A stretch of 64,000 nt of DNA, from assembly GCA_947625205.1 (NCBI GenBank), contig CANQNN010000015.1:1-64000 (forward strand). The letters are read 5' to 3'. Position numbers and translations under genes: made by a program. The DNA comes from an uncultured Lachnospiraceae bacterium. Lineage in GTDB: Bacteria > Bacillota > Clostridia > Lachnospirales > Lachnospiraceae. Positions within the stretch are counted from its first letter, which is position 1. Each line of letters starts with the position of its first letter. The notes beneath the pieces are model-generated. The model saw nothing but the letters and a program-made list of their open reading frames with translations. It ran no database searches and was not told the origin of the DNA. This document shows positions 27,369 through 35,665 of this stretch, one piece after another.

Positions 27369-29339
27369 CTAATCGACAATCTCTACCCCTGTCAGCCTGC
27401 CGTCATCGTCATAAACTGTCTTTACGTCGAAATCTCCCGGTTGTGCAGAGGAGAAAGTAAAAGCGCTGCCGTCTGGAGTCAGGTCGGCGAACCTGCCAAC
27501 AAGTTGCCCATTGTAATACACATTCCCGCGCCCGCTGGCGCCATCAGCTTCCACATAGGTGATACCAAAGTCCTTATACCTGGAAAATTGTTCCTCAAAG
27601 GTTATGCCGTCTGCATTATCATTACCGATGGCTTCAGCGGTTGCATTGATCTGACTGCCCTGAAACAGAAAACCAAAATCATCACGCTCTCCGGTTTCCC
27701 ATGACACAATCTCCAGCAGAGGTCCGAACGGGTCATAGCTGCCGTCACCATTGTAAATCCGATTACGGACTGTATGGATATATTCTGTCCCCTCGTCATT
27801 CCGATAAACATACCGGGTTGCCAATGCGCCTTCTTCCAGCTCTACAAAGTCCGCAAACCAGCGAACCGGTTTGTTCTGATACAGCATCTTGCCAGAAATG
27901 TCAAAGGAGATTCCGAATTTTCCGTATTCAGCAAGCAGTTCATCGCGTGTTGGTTCATAGAGTGTTGGTTCATAGAAATCCGTTGATGATATTGTGCGGT
28001 CCGTCACAGCAGTCTGCTCCAGGGAGCCTTCCTGCACGATTACATCGTCTGCCCAAGTAGAATATTCGACCAGCCCGACGATTTCCCAGTCGGCATTCCG
28101 TTTTACTTCAATCCCAACTGTTCCCTGGCTAAAGTTGACATGTGTGTAAACGCCAGGAGCCGTTTCATCGTGGAAAAAGCTTATAAGTTGACCATTATAC
28201 GACAGAACCCCCTGTTGTGCATCATAACTGAGGCCGTACTGTTCATAATTCGGGAACCACTTGGAATTTGCGATGAGTTTTGCATTTTTCGCATCCATGT
28301 CCAAGGTTCCTTGAAATGTGTCAGCGTTGTTCTGGGCAGGAACACGGTTCCCGCCTGCTCCCTGTGCCGCAGCCTGCCCGGAGGTGGCAAACGCTGTAGT
28401 GACGCCCGCAACCAAAGCCACAGCCGCAATAACGGCAGCCAATGAAGTCTTTTTTATTTTCATAATTGCAATGATCCTCTTTTCGATAGCGTTTTTGCTG
28501 AAATGATTGTAAAGAGGGTTCAGCCTGCTTCGTGTTTCCTCCATGCGGATAAGAGTCATGGCGTACGCCGCTTTGGTACACTCTCCAAACCGGCGGACTA
28601 CCGCTTCGTCACAGGACAGCTCAATATCTCGATTGGCAAGAACATACATGATCCACACTGCCGGATTGAACCAGTGGATGCAGAGAATAACAACTAATAC
28701 CGCCTTTGACACGGCATCGAAGCGACGAATATGCACATATTCATGGGTCAGCACATATTTTAACGTATCCAAATCGTCCCAGTCTGTAGTTTTCGGCATC
28801 AGGATGACCGGGCGGAATACGCCATAGGTCAGGGGCGTCCGGATCCTGTCGGACTGGCGGATCTCAATGGTACGATATATACGATGTTCCTTAAGCCAGA
28901 CCTTCACATACCCGTTGTCAACAGGCCAGGACGTCTTAAACTCCCGGCGGCATTTTAGATAGGCTGCGACAAAGAATCCCGCGCATACCAACGCGCCGAC
29001 CGCCCAGACGATACCCCATGAATCAACAAGGACAGCCGCTGTCGTATCAGCAGTGGCAGTTCCAGGCACAGGCGCTACATTATATATAGGGGTCATCGGC
29101 GTAAATGGAGTAGCAGAGTTGCTTTTCTTTACCGCCTCTGTCATAGCCGTCAGCCGCCCCAACAGTGAATAGATGCTAAAAGCGGATCGGAAAGAACAGG
29201 GTATCAGCAGCCGCGCCGCCACAACACCCCACAGCGCCAAAAAGGTTTTTTTCGGGAGCTTATTGATAAACATAGCGCGGATGACAATGATGACCAATAT
29301 CATTACAGCCCCGGCAAGACTCATTTGCATCAGGTTCAT
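27369..29339 (-). CDS. BlaR1-like M56 sensor-peptidase with non-penicillin sensor domain
   Basis: A 656-residue membrane metalloprotease that would cleave its partner BlaI-like repressor. TM segments lie at about 5-23, 35-50, 106-127 and 305-322. LTHEYVHI (H199, E200, H203) and LSCDEAVV are the zinc site. In BlaR1 the C-terminal domain is a penicillin-binding serine domain with SxxK; here residues 335-656 instead carry three related beta-rich repeats (YNGQLISFFHD, QNKPVRWFADF, YNGQLVGRFAD). The inducer is therefore unlikely to be a beta-lactam. The start overlaps the blaI-like stop by 4 bp. Confidence 0.87.
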   Translation of the reverse strand: MNLMQMSLAGAVMILVIIVIRAMFINKLPKKTFLALWGVVAARLLIPCSFRSAFSIYSLLGRLTAMTEAVKKSNSATPFTPMTPIYNVAPVPGTATADTTAAVLVDSWGIVWAVGALVCAGFFVAAYLKCRREFKTSWPVDNGYVKVWLKEHRIYRTIEIRQSDRIRTPLTYGVFRPVILMPKTTDWDDLDTLKYVLTHEYVHIRRFDAVSKAVLVVILCIHWFNPAVWIMYVLANRDIELSCDEAVVRRFGECTKAAYAMTLIRMEETRSRLNPLYNHFSKNAIEKRIIAIMKIKKTSLAAVIAAVALVAGVTTAFATSGQAAAQGAGGNRVPAQNNADTFQGTLDMDAKNAKLIANSKWFPNYEQYGLSYDAQQGVLSYNGQLISFFHDETAPGVYTHVNFSQGTVGIEVKRNADWEIVGLVEYSTWADDVIVQEGSLEQTAVTDRTISSTDFYEPTLYEPTRDELLAEYGKFGISFDISGKMLYQNKPVRWFADFVELEEGALATRYVYRNDEGTEYIHTVRNRIYNGDGSYDPFGPLLEIVSWETGERDDFGFLFQGSQINATAEAIGNDNADGITFEEQFSRYKDFGITYVEADGASGRGNVYYNGQLVGRFADLTPDGSAFTFSSAQPGDFDVKTVYDDDGRLTGVEIVD

Positions 29340-29707
29340 TTGTCCACCTCGTCCAAATCTCCAACGATCTGTTTCAGCGCCGCAATCTGTTCAGCCGACA
29401 GTTTCTTTCTGCCAAGCAGGGCAGAAAAGAGTTTGTCAACAGAGCCATCATAGAGCTTCCCGATCAGTTCATCTGTCTCTGCCTCCTGTGCCGCTTCTTT
29501 CGGGATAAGCGCATGACACATAAAGTTTGGCTCCATGCGCCGGATCGCCCCTTTTGCAATACATTTCTTGATAACTGTGTAGGTAGTATTCATGTTCCAG
29601 CCGATCTCTGCTTTGAGAATATCGGAAATCTGTTTTGCAGCCATATCACCCTTATTCCATAAAACGCTCATGACCTTCAGTTCCGAATCAAAGAGTTTAA
29701 TTGCCAT
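29336..29707 (-). CDS. BlaI/MecI-family repressor
   Basis: A 123-residue winged-helix repressor: LKVMSVLWNKGDMAAKQISD, NMNTTYTVIKKCIAKGAIRR and the C-terminal dimerisation helices ELIGKLYDGSVDKLFSALL. In known systems the M56 partner cleaves it to relieve repression. It is the first gene of the pair, and three ACTA-type dyads overlap its promoter, indicating autoregulation. No other obvious target gene lies beside it. Confidence 0.92.
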   Translation of the reverse strand: MAIKLFDSELKVMSVLWNKGDMAAKQISDILKAEIGWNMNTTYTVIKKCIAKGAIRRMEPNFMCHALIPKEAAQEAETDELIGKLYDGSVDKLFSALLGRKKLSAEQIAALKQIVGDLDEVDK

Positions 29708-29729
29708 ACGATCAAATCCTTTCTTTCAC

Positions 29730-29798
29730 ACTATCGTAATAGTTTGTATACTATATACTATCACAGTAGTGTGGGAATGTCAACACTACTCGAATAGT
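29730..29798 (-). promoter_or_regulatory. Promoter with three BlaI-type operators
   Basis: Three 14-bp dyads of form ACTA-N6-TAGT occur: ACTATCGTAATAGT (29730-29743), ACTATCACAGTAGT (29757-29770) and ACTACTCGAATAGT (29785-29798), with starts 27 and 28 bp apart. Between them lies a minus-strand promoter with TTGACA at 29778-29783, a 17-bp spacer and TAGTAT at 29755-29760. The middle operator overlaps the -10 edge. Confidence 0.85.
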
Positions 29799-30020
29799 TT
29801 GTCCAAACAGGAATTTTGATGATTATTGTTTTATGTTTTTGATATTTTAGTTTCCTTGCAAGTGCGATCACGCTTTTTTCTGTGCTGCTTTTGAAATCCG
29901 GATCATGTAATTCTTCCTGTTCTCTCGTTACATTCAGGTTTAGTCTGTTAAGGACAGAGAAAATAAAAGCCCTGAAAAAGCCGATAAACAGGGCATTTTC
30001 AGGGAAAGGAGTAAATCTCT
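29799..30020. other. Gene-free stretch with recombinase leader hairpin
   Basis: No complete gene is visible. The minus strand is open for about 60 codons (29775-29975) with protein-like composition (REQEELHDPDFKSS) but no start, perhaps a remnant of unknown origin. GCCCTG (29969-29974) and CAGGGC (29989-29994) form a hairpin just upstream of the recombinase stub, with a GGAG SD after it. Confidence 0.4.
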
Positions 30021-30194
30021 ATGTCAATCAAAATCACGGCGCTTTATGATAGGCTCTCACGGGACGATGAACAGACGGACACCTACAGACCACAAACACA
30101 TCGGATGCACCTCTTGACTTGCTCACATAATGTTTTAGATAAAGAGACAAATTCTGCTAAGACGAAGAATCATGGAGTGATAAAAAGAAAATAG
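30021..30194 (+). pseudogene. Truncated large serine recombinase (N-terminal stub)
   Basis: An ATG with GGAG upstream starts KITALYDRLSRDDEQ, the catalytic N-terminus of TndX/TnpX-type large serine recombinases from clostridial integrative elements, including the RLSRD motif. After about 20 codons the reading loses all similarity and stops at codon 58, against some 550 codons in an intact gene. It indicates a past mobile element whose remainder was deleted. Confidence 0.75.
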
Positions 30195-30711
30195 CTTCCG
30201 CTGCATGAGCGTCGGAACCTATTGTGGCATATTTTCCGCCGCTGGATTTGTATATTCTCAGTAATTCTCTTCCAGGCATAGTCTGCTCATGCCCTTTTCT
30301 CAGGGAAGACGTATTGATCTCTATAACCATATCCTTTTCTAAAAGATTACAGAATTATTGCTCCCTTACCTTTTGACAGGGGAACATATCTCCTATCCAG
30401 TGAACGCTTCCAATCACAAAATCATACGGATATTCCGCCAGCTCTTTCAAACATTTTTCATATAAATGAGGTTCCCCAAATTCAATCCCTGCCAGGACCT
30501 CTACAGCCGGGTGGGTACTTTGTACCTCATTAAACCGGTCCCAGAATCTGTCAGCGGAATAATAATTATATCCGTAATCATTTATGTTCAGGTCTACATG
30601 CTCCGTAAAACAAATAGTCGTCATGCCTTTCTTTTTTGCTTCTAAAATATAATCCTCCATTTTCGCTTCCGAATCACAGGAGAATTCTGTATGTATATGC
30701 ATATCCCTCAC
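30180..30711 (-). pseudogene. PHP-domain histidinol-phosphatase-like pseudogene
   Basis: The 5' part (30355-30711) encodes MRDMHIHTEFSCDSE, ICFTEHVDLN, GIEFGEPH and FVIGSVHWIGDMF of a HisJ-type phosphatase. After KVREQ comes a TAA, and in the same frame the C-terminal part resumes as NLLEKDMVIEINTSSLRKG and ATIGSDAHAAEA. About 55 central residues are missing and the 3' end runs into the recombinase stub. The metal-ligand residues are split between the parts, so it is not functional. Residual translation would give 118 residues. Confidence 0.8.
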
Positions 30712-30787
30712 AGTTACTTACCTCTAAAAAATACGATCCCGGATATCCCGGCAGCCATTTTCTACGCCGGATTCTTGCCTTGCGATG

Positions 30788-31255
30788 TCATTCAATTCTT
30801 TTCACATATATTCTTGAAGATTCTCCGTTCATATCCTTCATTTGTGTACTATACTCACAGCCATATTTCTCATATAATCCAATGTGATTCGTCGATATAT
30901 ACACTTTTGCAATATGCTCTTGTTTTGCAAGCCGTTCGACCTCCTCAAATAGCAATCCCACATAGCGATTCCCACGATGTTTGGGAAATGTATAGACAAA
31001 TCCCATCCAGGGTGTAAGTTCTGTTGGCTGAATATCGTCTTTTTGCGCATAAGTACAAAAAGAAATCAATTCTTCACCATCTGTCAGCAGCAACACTCTG
31101 GATCCTTCTCCGACAACATCAAAAAAAGTTCCTTTGCTGAGCAATTCATGCAGAAAAGCTCCCGCATCCCAGTCACTTTTCGCTATTTCCTTAAGCCAGT
31201 GATCTTGTCTGTTGCTTTCAAAAAAATTGATAACATTCATATAAAGCGTCTCCAT
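30788..31255 (-). CDS. GNAT-family N-acetyltransferase
   Basis: A 155-residue acyl-CoA-dependent acetyltransferase. The acetyl-CoA loop is KHRGNRYVGLLFEEVERLA, preceded by strand WMGFVYTFP and followed by VYISTNHIGLYEKYGCEY, the usual motif B. The N-terminus (NFFESNRQDHWLKEIAKSDW) is as in small-molecule acetyltransferases of this group. The substrate is unknown. It lies between the PHP remnant and the HAD gene on the same strand with 32 bp to the latter. Confidence 0.85.
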   Translation of the reverse strand: METLYMNVINFFESNRQDHWLKEIAKSDWDAGAFLHELLSKGTFFDVVGEGSRVLLLTDGEELISFCTYAQKDDIQPTELTPWMGFVYTFPKHRGNRYVGLLFEEVERLAKQEHIAKVYISTNHIGLYEKYGCEYSTQMKDMNGESSRIYVKRIE

Positions 31256-31287
31256 TCTAACATGGTGTTTGGGTAACGATCCGAAAG

Positions 31288-32115
31288 TTAAACGATAAAT
31301 TCTGCAATACTTGCGGTTCGGTCAAGCCACTTCGCAACACCATCCTCATCGTTTGAGGGAATAATGGCGGTTGCTATTCTTTTCAAATCCTCATGGGCAT
31401 TTTGAACGGCATAACTCTCATCAGCCAGTTCAAACATATCGATATCATTTTCCCCGTCGCCAAACACCACCAGTTTATCGCACTTCAGATATATCTGTAA
31501 CTGTTTGATTGCCTTGGCCTTTGATGCGTTCTGGGGCATGATCTCGAGCCATTGTTCCTCTGTATAAAGCTCCGTCTGATATACGCAGTGATAAGAGTCT
31601 TTGTATTTCCTGTACAGCGGTTCAAGCTTTTGCGGTTCATCGATACATGTGAGATAGAAAATCTTTCCCGCTTTCAGATCCTTTATTGTTTTTACAGCAT
31701 TGGTACGGGGATCACCCTTTCTGCTCTCAAGGAATCGATTCATTCCGTCCGTGCAGCATTCGGGAACAAAAGAGAATTTTTCCGCTCCTTCTATGTATGC
31801 ATACACAATAGGATAGATTTGATGGGCAAACAGATCGTCCAACACGAAATAGATCCGCTCATCAAAATAGTTTTCAAGCAAAATATCTTCTGTGAGATTA
31901 TCTATGACAAAAGCGCCATTATATACGATCAGAGGAATTCTGGCATTTATCCCGCATGTTACCTTTTTCGCTGTGATCAATGAGCGGGCTGTCGCATAGG
32001 AAAAAAGCATTCCCTGTTCTGTCAATCGATTGATTACCCTGTTTGTGTATTCTGATGTTCTTTCGTTGCTCCTTAACAGCGTTCCGTCTAAATCCGAAAC
32101 ATAGAGTGTGCGCAT
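31288..32115 (-). CDS. Cof-type HAD-IIB hydrolase
   Basis: A 275-residue sugar-phosphatase-like protein: motif I VSDLDGTLLRSN, motif II SYATARS, an IIB cap in the middle, and motif IV VVFGDGENDIDMFELA. Length and motifs are intact. The substrate is unknown; relatives dephosphorylate sugar phosphates or flavin precursors. It overlaps the end of the alpha/beta hydrolase remnant by 28 bp. Confidence 0.9.
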   Translation of the reverse strand: MRTLYVSDLDGTLLRSNERTSEYTNRVINRLTEQGMLFSYATARSLITAKKVTCGINARIPLIVYNGAFVIDNLTEDILLENYFDERIYFVLDDLFAHQIYPIVYAYIEGAEKFSFVPECCTDGMNRFLESRKGDPRTNAVKTIKDLKAGKIFYLTCIDEPQKLEPLYRKYKDSYHCVYQTELYTEEQWLEIMPQNASKAKAIKQLQIYLKCDKLVVFGDGENDIDMFELADESYAVQNAHEDLKRIATAIIPSNDEDGVAKWLDRTASIAEFIV

Positions 32116-32908
32116 TTTTTTGCTCTCCCAAATCCCGATTGGTTTAAATGAAATATGAAATCCGTTATCAGCTGGGTATACTTTTCCGGCTGTTCAAACC
32201 ATGTAAGATGAGCGCAGCCTTTCAACATCTCGAACTTGCCATTCGGAGAATACTCTCTGAAATACGCCTGCTCATACTTGCCGCAGGTCATATCATATTC
32301 ACCAACCATGAGCATCTGCGGTTGGATTATTTGCTCAATGAAAGGCAGATAGTTTTCGTAAAAATCATTTTCATCACGGAGTTTTTGCGTGAAAGGAATG
32401 AACTTTCCCCAGCAATCCTCAGTCACATCAGGTTCGGGGATATGCTCGTTAATATACTTTTGATAATCACTTGGTTTTATTACATGGCAATATTCCTTCA
32501 CACCGTCATTCATATCAATACGCAATGCCTTTTCAAAAGCGTCTTTGGGAGAAACATTATTTTGAAGGATCTCTTTGCAGAGAGTTGTCTGCTCAGTCAT
32601 GCCATTTTTCTCAAAATAAGGAATAGTTGCCTCAGCAATTGCTTTGGAAGTATGGAGCGCGCTCCACATCGGACAGTCATATATGACAGCATCAATGCTG
32701 TTGGGATAAGTGTGTGCATAGACAAGAGCAAGCATACCGCCAAAGGAATGCCCGAGCGGTATCCAGTTCCCAATTCCAAGCGCAATTCTCATTTGTTCAA
32801 CGAGCTTTACATGATACATCACACCTGCCCGCTGTTCCTCAGGGATAGCATCTGAGCGAAACACACCATGTAATAGATTCGTTTTCCGTCAACAAGAACA
32901 AATGACAT
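32088..32908 (-). pseudogene. Alpha/beta hydrolase (proline iminopeptidase-like), internally deleted
   Basis: A start with GAGGAG SD at 32908 gives MSFVLVDGKRIYYMV. After about 15 codons the frame must shift by two to enter the body (FRSDAIPEEQRAG to the end). The oxyanion HGGPG region and roughly 50-60 residues between these points are gone. The body keeps the nucleophile elbow GHSFGGMLALVYA and the catalytic His in GCAHLTWFEQP. Without the oxyanion strand an active enzyme is unlikely. From a GTG at 32864 the shortened frame is 258 codons. Confidence 0.75.
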
Positions 32909-33054
32909 TCTTATATTTCTCCTCAAAAAGCGTTGATTTCCCGAGCAGCCGCCCACTCGACATATAATATTGTACCACCCGGATGTGAAGAAATCTACTG
33001 TCCGTTAAAACGGTCAAGCAACCCAAAATGGAAACTTTTAACACATACGGAACC

Positions 33055-33233
33055 TTACGCCATTTTAACAACAAGCGTGATATAGAAGCATTCATCACGA
33101 ATATCAGCATATACCTCTCCATTCATAAGCCCCATCAGCCTTTTGCATACGAAATGCAGTCATCATATTTCTGAATCGCGAACTCCGTTCCCGACATGGC
33201 AAGCCGGGGAGCATAAAATCTCCCATCAATCAT
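33055..33233 (-). pseudogene. Small (~59-residue) third gene of the DUF3990 module, frameshifted
   Basis: The ATG at 33231-33233 overlaps the stop of the HTH gene (ATGA). It encodes MIDGRFYAPRLAMSGTEFAI and continues to AKG then stop. One base later the other frame continues as RLMGLMNGEVYADIRDECFY and TLVVKMA before TAA at 33055. One extra A in the A4 tract at 33141-33144 would join both into a 59-residue protein. I do not recognise the family; position and coupling suggest it belongs to the toxin-antitoxin-like operon. Confidence 0.55.
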
Positions 33234-33898
33234 TCGTCCTCGCTCTCCGGTTCGTTCACATCGATTTCCAAGAGATCTTCCATCCTGCAGCCGAGGGTTT
33301 GGGCAAGAACGAATAATGTCGCGCCGGAGGCTTTGTTTATATTCTTTGTGCGCTGCTCATAATGTTGAATGGATCTCAAACTGATTCCCGTCTTTTCAGA
33401 CAGCTCCTTTTGGGTGTAATTGCGGGCAATTCGTTGAACTTTAAGTCTACTGTCACCTTGGGTGCGCAAAATCATTCGGTTCAGCGCGTCAGCGCATCTT
33501 TCTTCGGACGCTTCATGCAGCGTAGGATATAGGCGTTCCAAGTCTTCTGCAGATATGCTCTGAAAGATGTCCCTAAACGGAATGCCGGTGTACCATTGAT
33601 AGTAAGCAATGATCCAGCCACACCAATAGGCGGACGAATACTCATAGTCATCTTGTGGGTCTGGTAAATCTCTTTCTATTCCCGAATTTCGGAATATCTC
33701 CATTACCAACTCGGTTCCGGTCATGCCCGAAATAATTTTCGGAACGCTTCGGCCGAACTGATCGGCAATACCGCTTGAGATAAAAAGATCAAAAAAAACC
33801 TGCATCTCAGTCTGGCAGTAGTTGACTGCGTAATCGACCGCCTCGCCAAGATTTTTCATAGCATCAGATAAATATTCCTCACCGTAAGCGCGGATCAT
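33230..33898 (-). CDS. XRE HTH protein paired with DUF3990 (antitoxin-like)
   Basis: A 222-residue protein starting at the ATG ending 33898 (GGGAGG 9 bp upstream), inside the last codons of the DUF3990 gene (20-bp overlap). Residues 10-60 (EEYLSDAMKNLGEAVDYAV, FFDLFISSGIADQFGRS) resemble the small DUF3791-like partners of DUF3990 proteins. The middle is helical (YWCGWIIAYYQWYTG). Residues 155-215 are an XRE helix-turn-helix (NYTQKELSEKTGISLRSIQH). I infer a neutralising N-terminal domain fused to a DNA-binding autorepressor. Confidence 0.8.
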   Translation of the reverse strand: MIRAYGEEYLSDAMKNLGEAVDYAVNYCQTEMQVFFDLFISSGIADQFGRSVPKIISGMTGTELVMEIFRNSGIERDLPDPQDDYEYSSAYWCGWIIAYYQWYTGIPFRDIFQSISAEDLERLYPTLHEASEERCADALNRMILRTQGDSRLKVQRIARNYTQKELSEKTGISLRSIQHYEQRTKNINKASGATLFVLAQTLGCRMEDLLEIDVNEPESEDE

Positions 33899-34556
33899 CC
33901 GGATCAACCTCCCCCTGAATAAGATTTATCATATATATACCTCTGACATCGCTACGCTCTAACTCACGTCTGTAAGCCGCTCTTGCTTCTTCATCCCGTG
34001 ATTTTCTCTTGGGATAATATTCTTTGTGGTTAACCGGAGCATATGAGATAAACTTAATTTCATCGAATGCCTTTTGGCTCTTGATTACAAACTGTTCTCC
34101 GAGATTCCCGAGTCGCATAGCATGAGAGAGCTGTTCCAGCGTAATACCGTTCTCCAAAAAGGAGCGCGCAAACGAGAAATAGGAATCATCTGCTCGATAA
34201 CCAACAATAGCATCATAAGAAGATATGTCGATGAGATAATGTTCCTTCAACCATTCCTTGCCCCGTTTCACAACCGGTGCCGAAGAGCGCACCTTACGGT
34301 TATTCATCAAAAGCGCAAGCCAATGCAGAACAGTGTATTCCGGAAAAGCGAGGTTCAAAATATTCAGATTGTCAGTTTCAATCTCATACTGATTTGTATA
34401 GCCATCGACGCCTTCATTACACCCCCATTCACGGGCTAATTCCAAATGCTCAGTGCAATAAAACCCTCTGCCGTAATCGTTATATACCTTGCCTTTGTCA
34501 ATTTGCGGTTTCTGAACAACTTCAAGAGAGCCATGATATAATATCAGTCTGCTCAT
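33879..34556 (-). CDS. DUF3990 protein (ADP-ribosyltransferase-fold toxin candidate)
   Basis: A 225-residue protein starting MSRLILYHGSLEVVQKP and VYNDYGRGFYCTEHLELA, the two conserved strands of DUF3990. The family has an ART-like fold whose YHGS and GxGFY segments would line the NAD site; residues 135-170 hold the remaining conserved part (SYDAIVGYRADDSYFSFAR). GGAGG precedes the ATG and the HTH partner overlaps its 3' end. An ADP-ribosylating toxin role is inferred from fold and context, not shown. Target unknown. Confidence 0.82.
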   Translation of the reverse strand: MSRLILYHGSLEVVQKPQIDKGKVYNDYGRGFYCTEHLELAREWGCNEGVDGYTNQYEIETDNLNILNLAFPEYTVLHWLALLMNNRKVRSSAPVVKRGKEWLKEHYLIDISSYDAIVGYRADDSYFSFARSFLENGITLEQLSHAMRLGNLGEQFVIKSQKAFDEIKFISYAPVNHKEYYPKRKSRDEEARAAYRRELERSDVRGIYMINLIQGEVDPDDPRLR

Positions 34557-34591
34557 ATTTATCCTCCTGCATCAATCATATAACTACAATA

Positions 34592-34634
34592 TACCACCAA
34601 GGGGGTATATTTTTATTATGCCCCTGTGGTGGTA
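34592..34634. promoter_or_regulatory. Inverted-repeat operator upstream of DUF3990 module
   Basis: TACCACCAAGGGG (34592-34604) and CCCCTGTGGTGGTA (34621-34634) form an imperfect dyad around a 16-bp AT-rich core that holds TATA-like boxes. It lies 36 bp upstream of the DUF3990 start and is the natural binding site for the HTH protein of the operon. Confidence 0.6.
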
Positions 34635-34639
34635 GTTTG

Positions 34640-34801
34640 TCAATGCATACAGGAAAAATAATATGCAATACCGCCAGTCACGGCTATGATGTTGTTCATC
34701 GCAGCCGCTGCAAACATGGAGCATAAAATGACAAACAGCAGCAGAATGATGTTCATGGTCTTTTTGCGTTTCAGGTCTTTTTTCAATATCCTCCAGAACA
34801 T
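34640..34801 (-). pseudogene. FtsX-type ABC permease, N-terminal stub
   Basis: An ATG with AGAGGT upstream encodes MFWRILKKDLKRKKTMNIIL and one hydrophobic helix (LLLFVILCSMFAAAAMNNII), the start of BceB/VraG-type antimicrobial-peptide permeases. It stops after 53 codons (CMH then TGA), where an intact permease would continue for 600 or more. The break coincides with the operator region of the DUF3990 module, so that module probably inserted into or replaced the rest of the gene. Confidence 0.7.
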
Positions 34802-35035
34802 AGTGTATACCTCTTTTTCCTTCGTTTTATTTTCTCCATGTTCTGAATCATAGCATAAAAATTCTTAACAAGTCTTTAATTTTGTTCCTTTTCTGAATTG
34901 TGGCATTATGTCAGTGAAACAAATAAGAATTTTTTAGCGATGTAAAGTCATGTTGCGGAAATGTAAAGTTGGTGTGATAGCATTAAACGGAGCTTTCGGC
35001 TACAATGAAATCACCAAAGCATAGGAGGTTTCGTT

Positions 35036-35665
35036 ATGAAGTTACCGGATAAGATTATTCAACTCAGAAAATCAAATGGCTGGTCGCAAGAGGACTTAGC
35101 CGAAAAGCTAAATGTATCCAGACAAGCGATTTCTCGTTGGGAAGGTGCAACAGCACAGCCGGATGCTGCCAATATTTTACAGCTTAGCAAGTTGTTTAGA
35201 GTTACTGCTGATTATCTTTTGAACGATGAGTATGAAAGCGACAATGACTTACCAAAGGTTAAGGAAGTAAAAAGCGATGGGGTTCATCAAATTATGATTT
35301 TCATGATCACGCTCGAAGTTATGATATTGATTATTCAGTTCATAGCAACTATCATTTTACAAAATATATTCTTTGGTGTGCTTAGCTTCATACCGTTTGT
35401 TGCAATTATAGGCGGATTCGAATATTCATATCAGAAGAGAAAAAGTGAAGCGAATGAAAATGCGCAGGCATTTCGTAAAAAATTTTACAAGATTTCAGTC
35501 TGGGTAGGAATATACTTTCCTATTAGATTTATATTGAAAACATTGTCAAACTTTTACCCTCGCCCTTATTCCACAATAGCTTTAGAGGGTGTGATACTCG
35601 TTATTTATCTAATGACAGCAACACTTATCTGCTTACAGATAGAAAAAAAGAGCAAAAAATTGTAG
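35036..35665 (+). CDS. XRE HTH regulator with C-terminal membrane domain
   Basis: A 209-residue protein. Residues 1-65 are an XRE domain (NGWSQEDLAEKLNVSRQAIS, RWEG). Residues 85-205 contain four hydrophobic segments (IMIFMITLEVMILIIQFIAT, GVLSFIPFVAIIGGF, and two later ones). AGGAGG precedes the ATG by 8 bp. Such HTH-membrane proteins are often membrane-tethered regulators beside ABC transporters; here only the permease stub remains upstream on the other strand. Its last codons fall in the right 37-bp repeat, so the present C-terminus may be set by it. Confidence 0.85.
   Translation: MKLPDKIIQLRKSNGWSQEDLAEKLNVSRQAISRWEGATAQPDAANILQLSKLFRVTADYLLNDEYESDNDLPKVKEVKSDGVHQIMIFMITLEVMILIIQFIATIILQNIFFGVLSFIPFVAIIGGFEYSYQKRKSEANENAQAFRKKFYKISVWVGIYFPIRFILKTLSNFYPRPYSTIALEGVILVIYLMTATLICLQIEKKSKKL

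Noticed and set aside
32889..33122. 77-codon minus-strand frame
   Set aside because: Overlaps the small frameshifted gene and the hydrolase remnant in another frame; no SD or recognisable domain.
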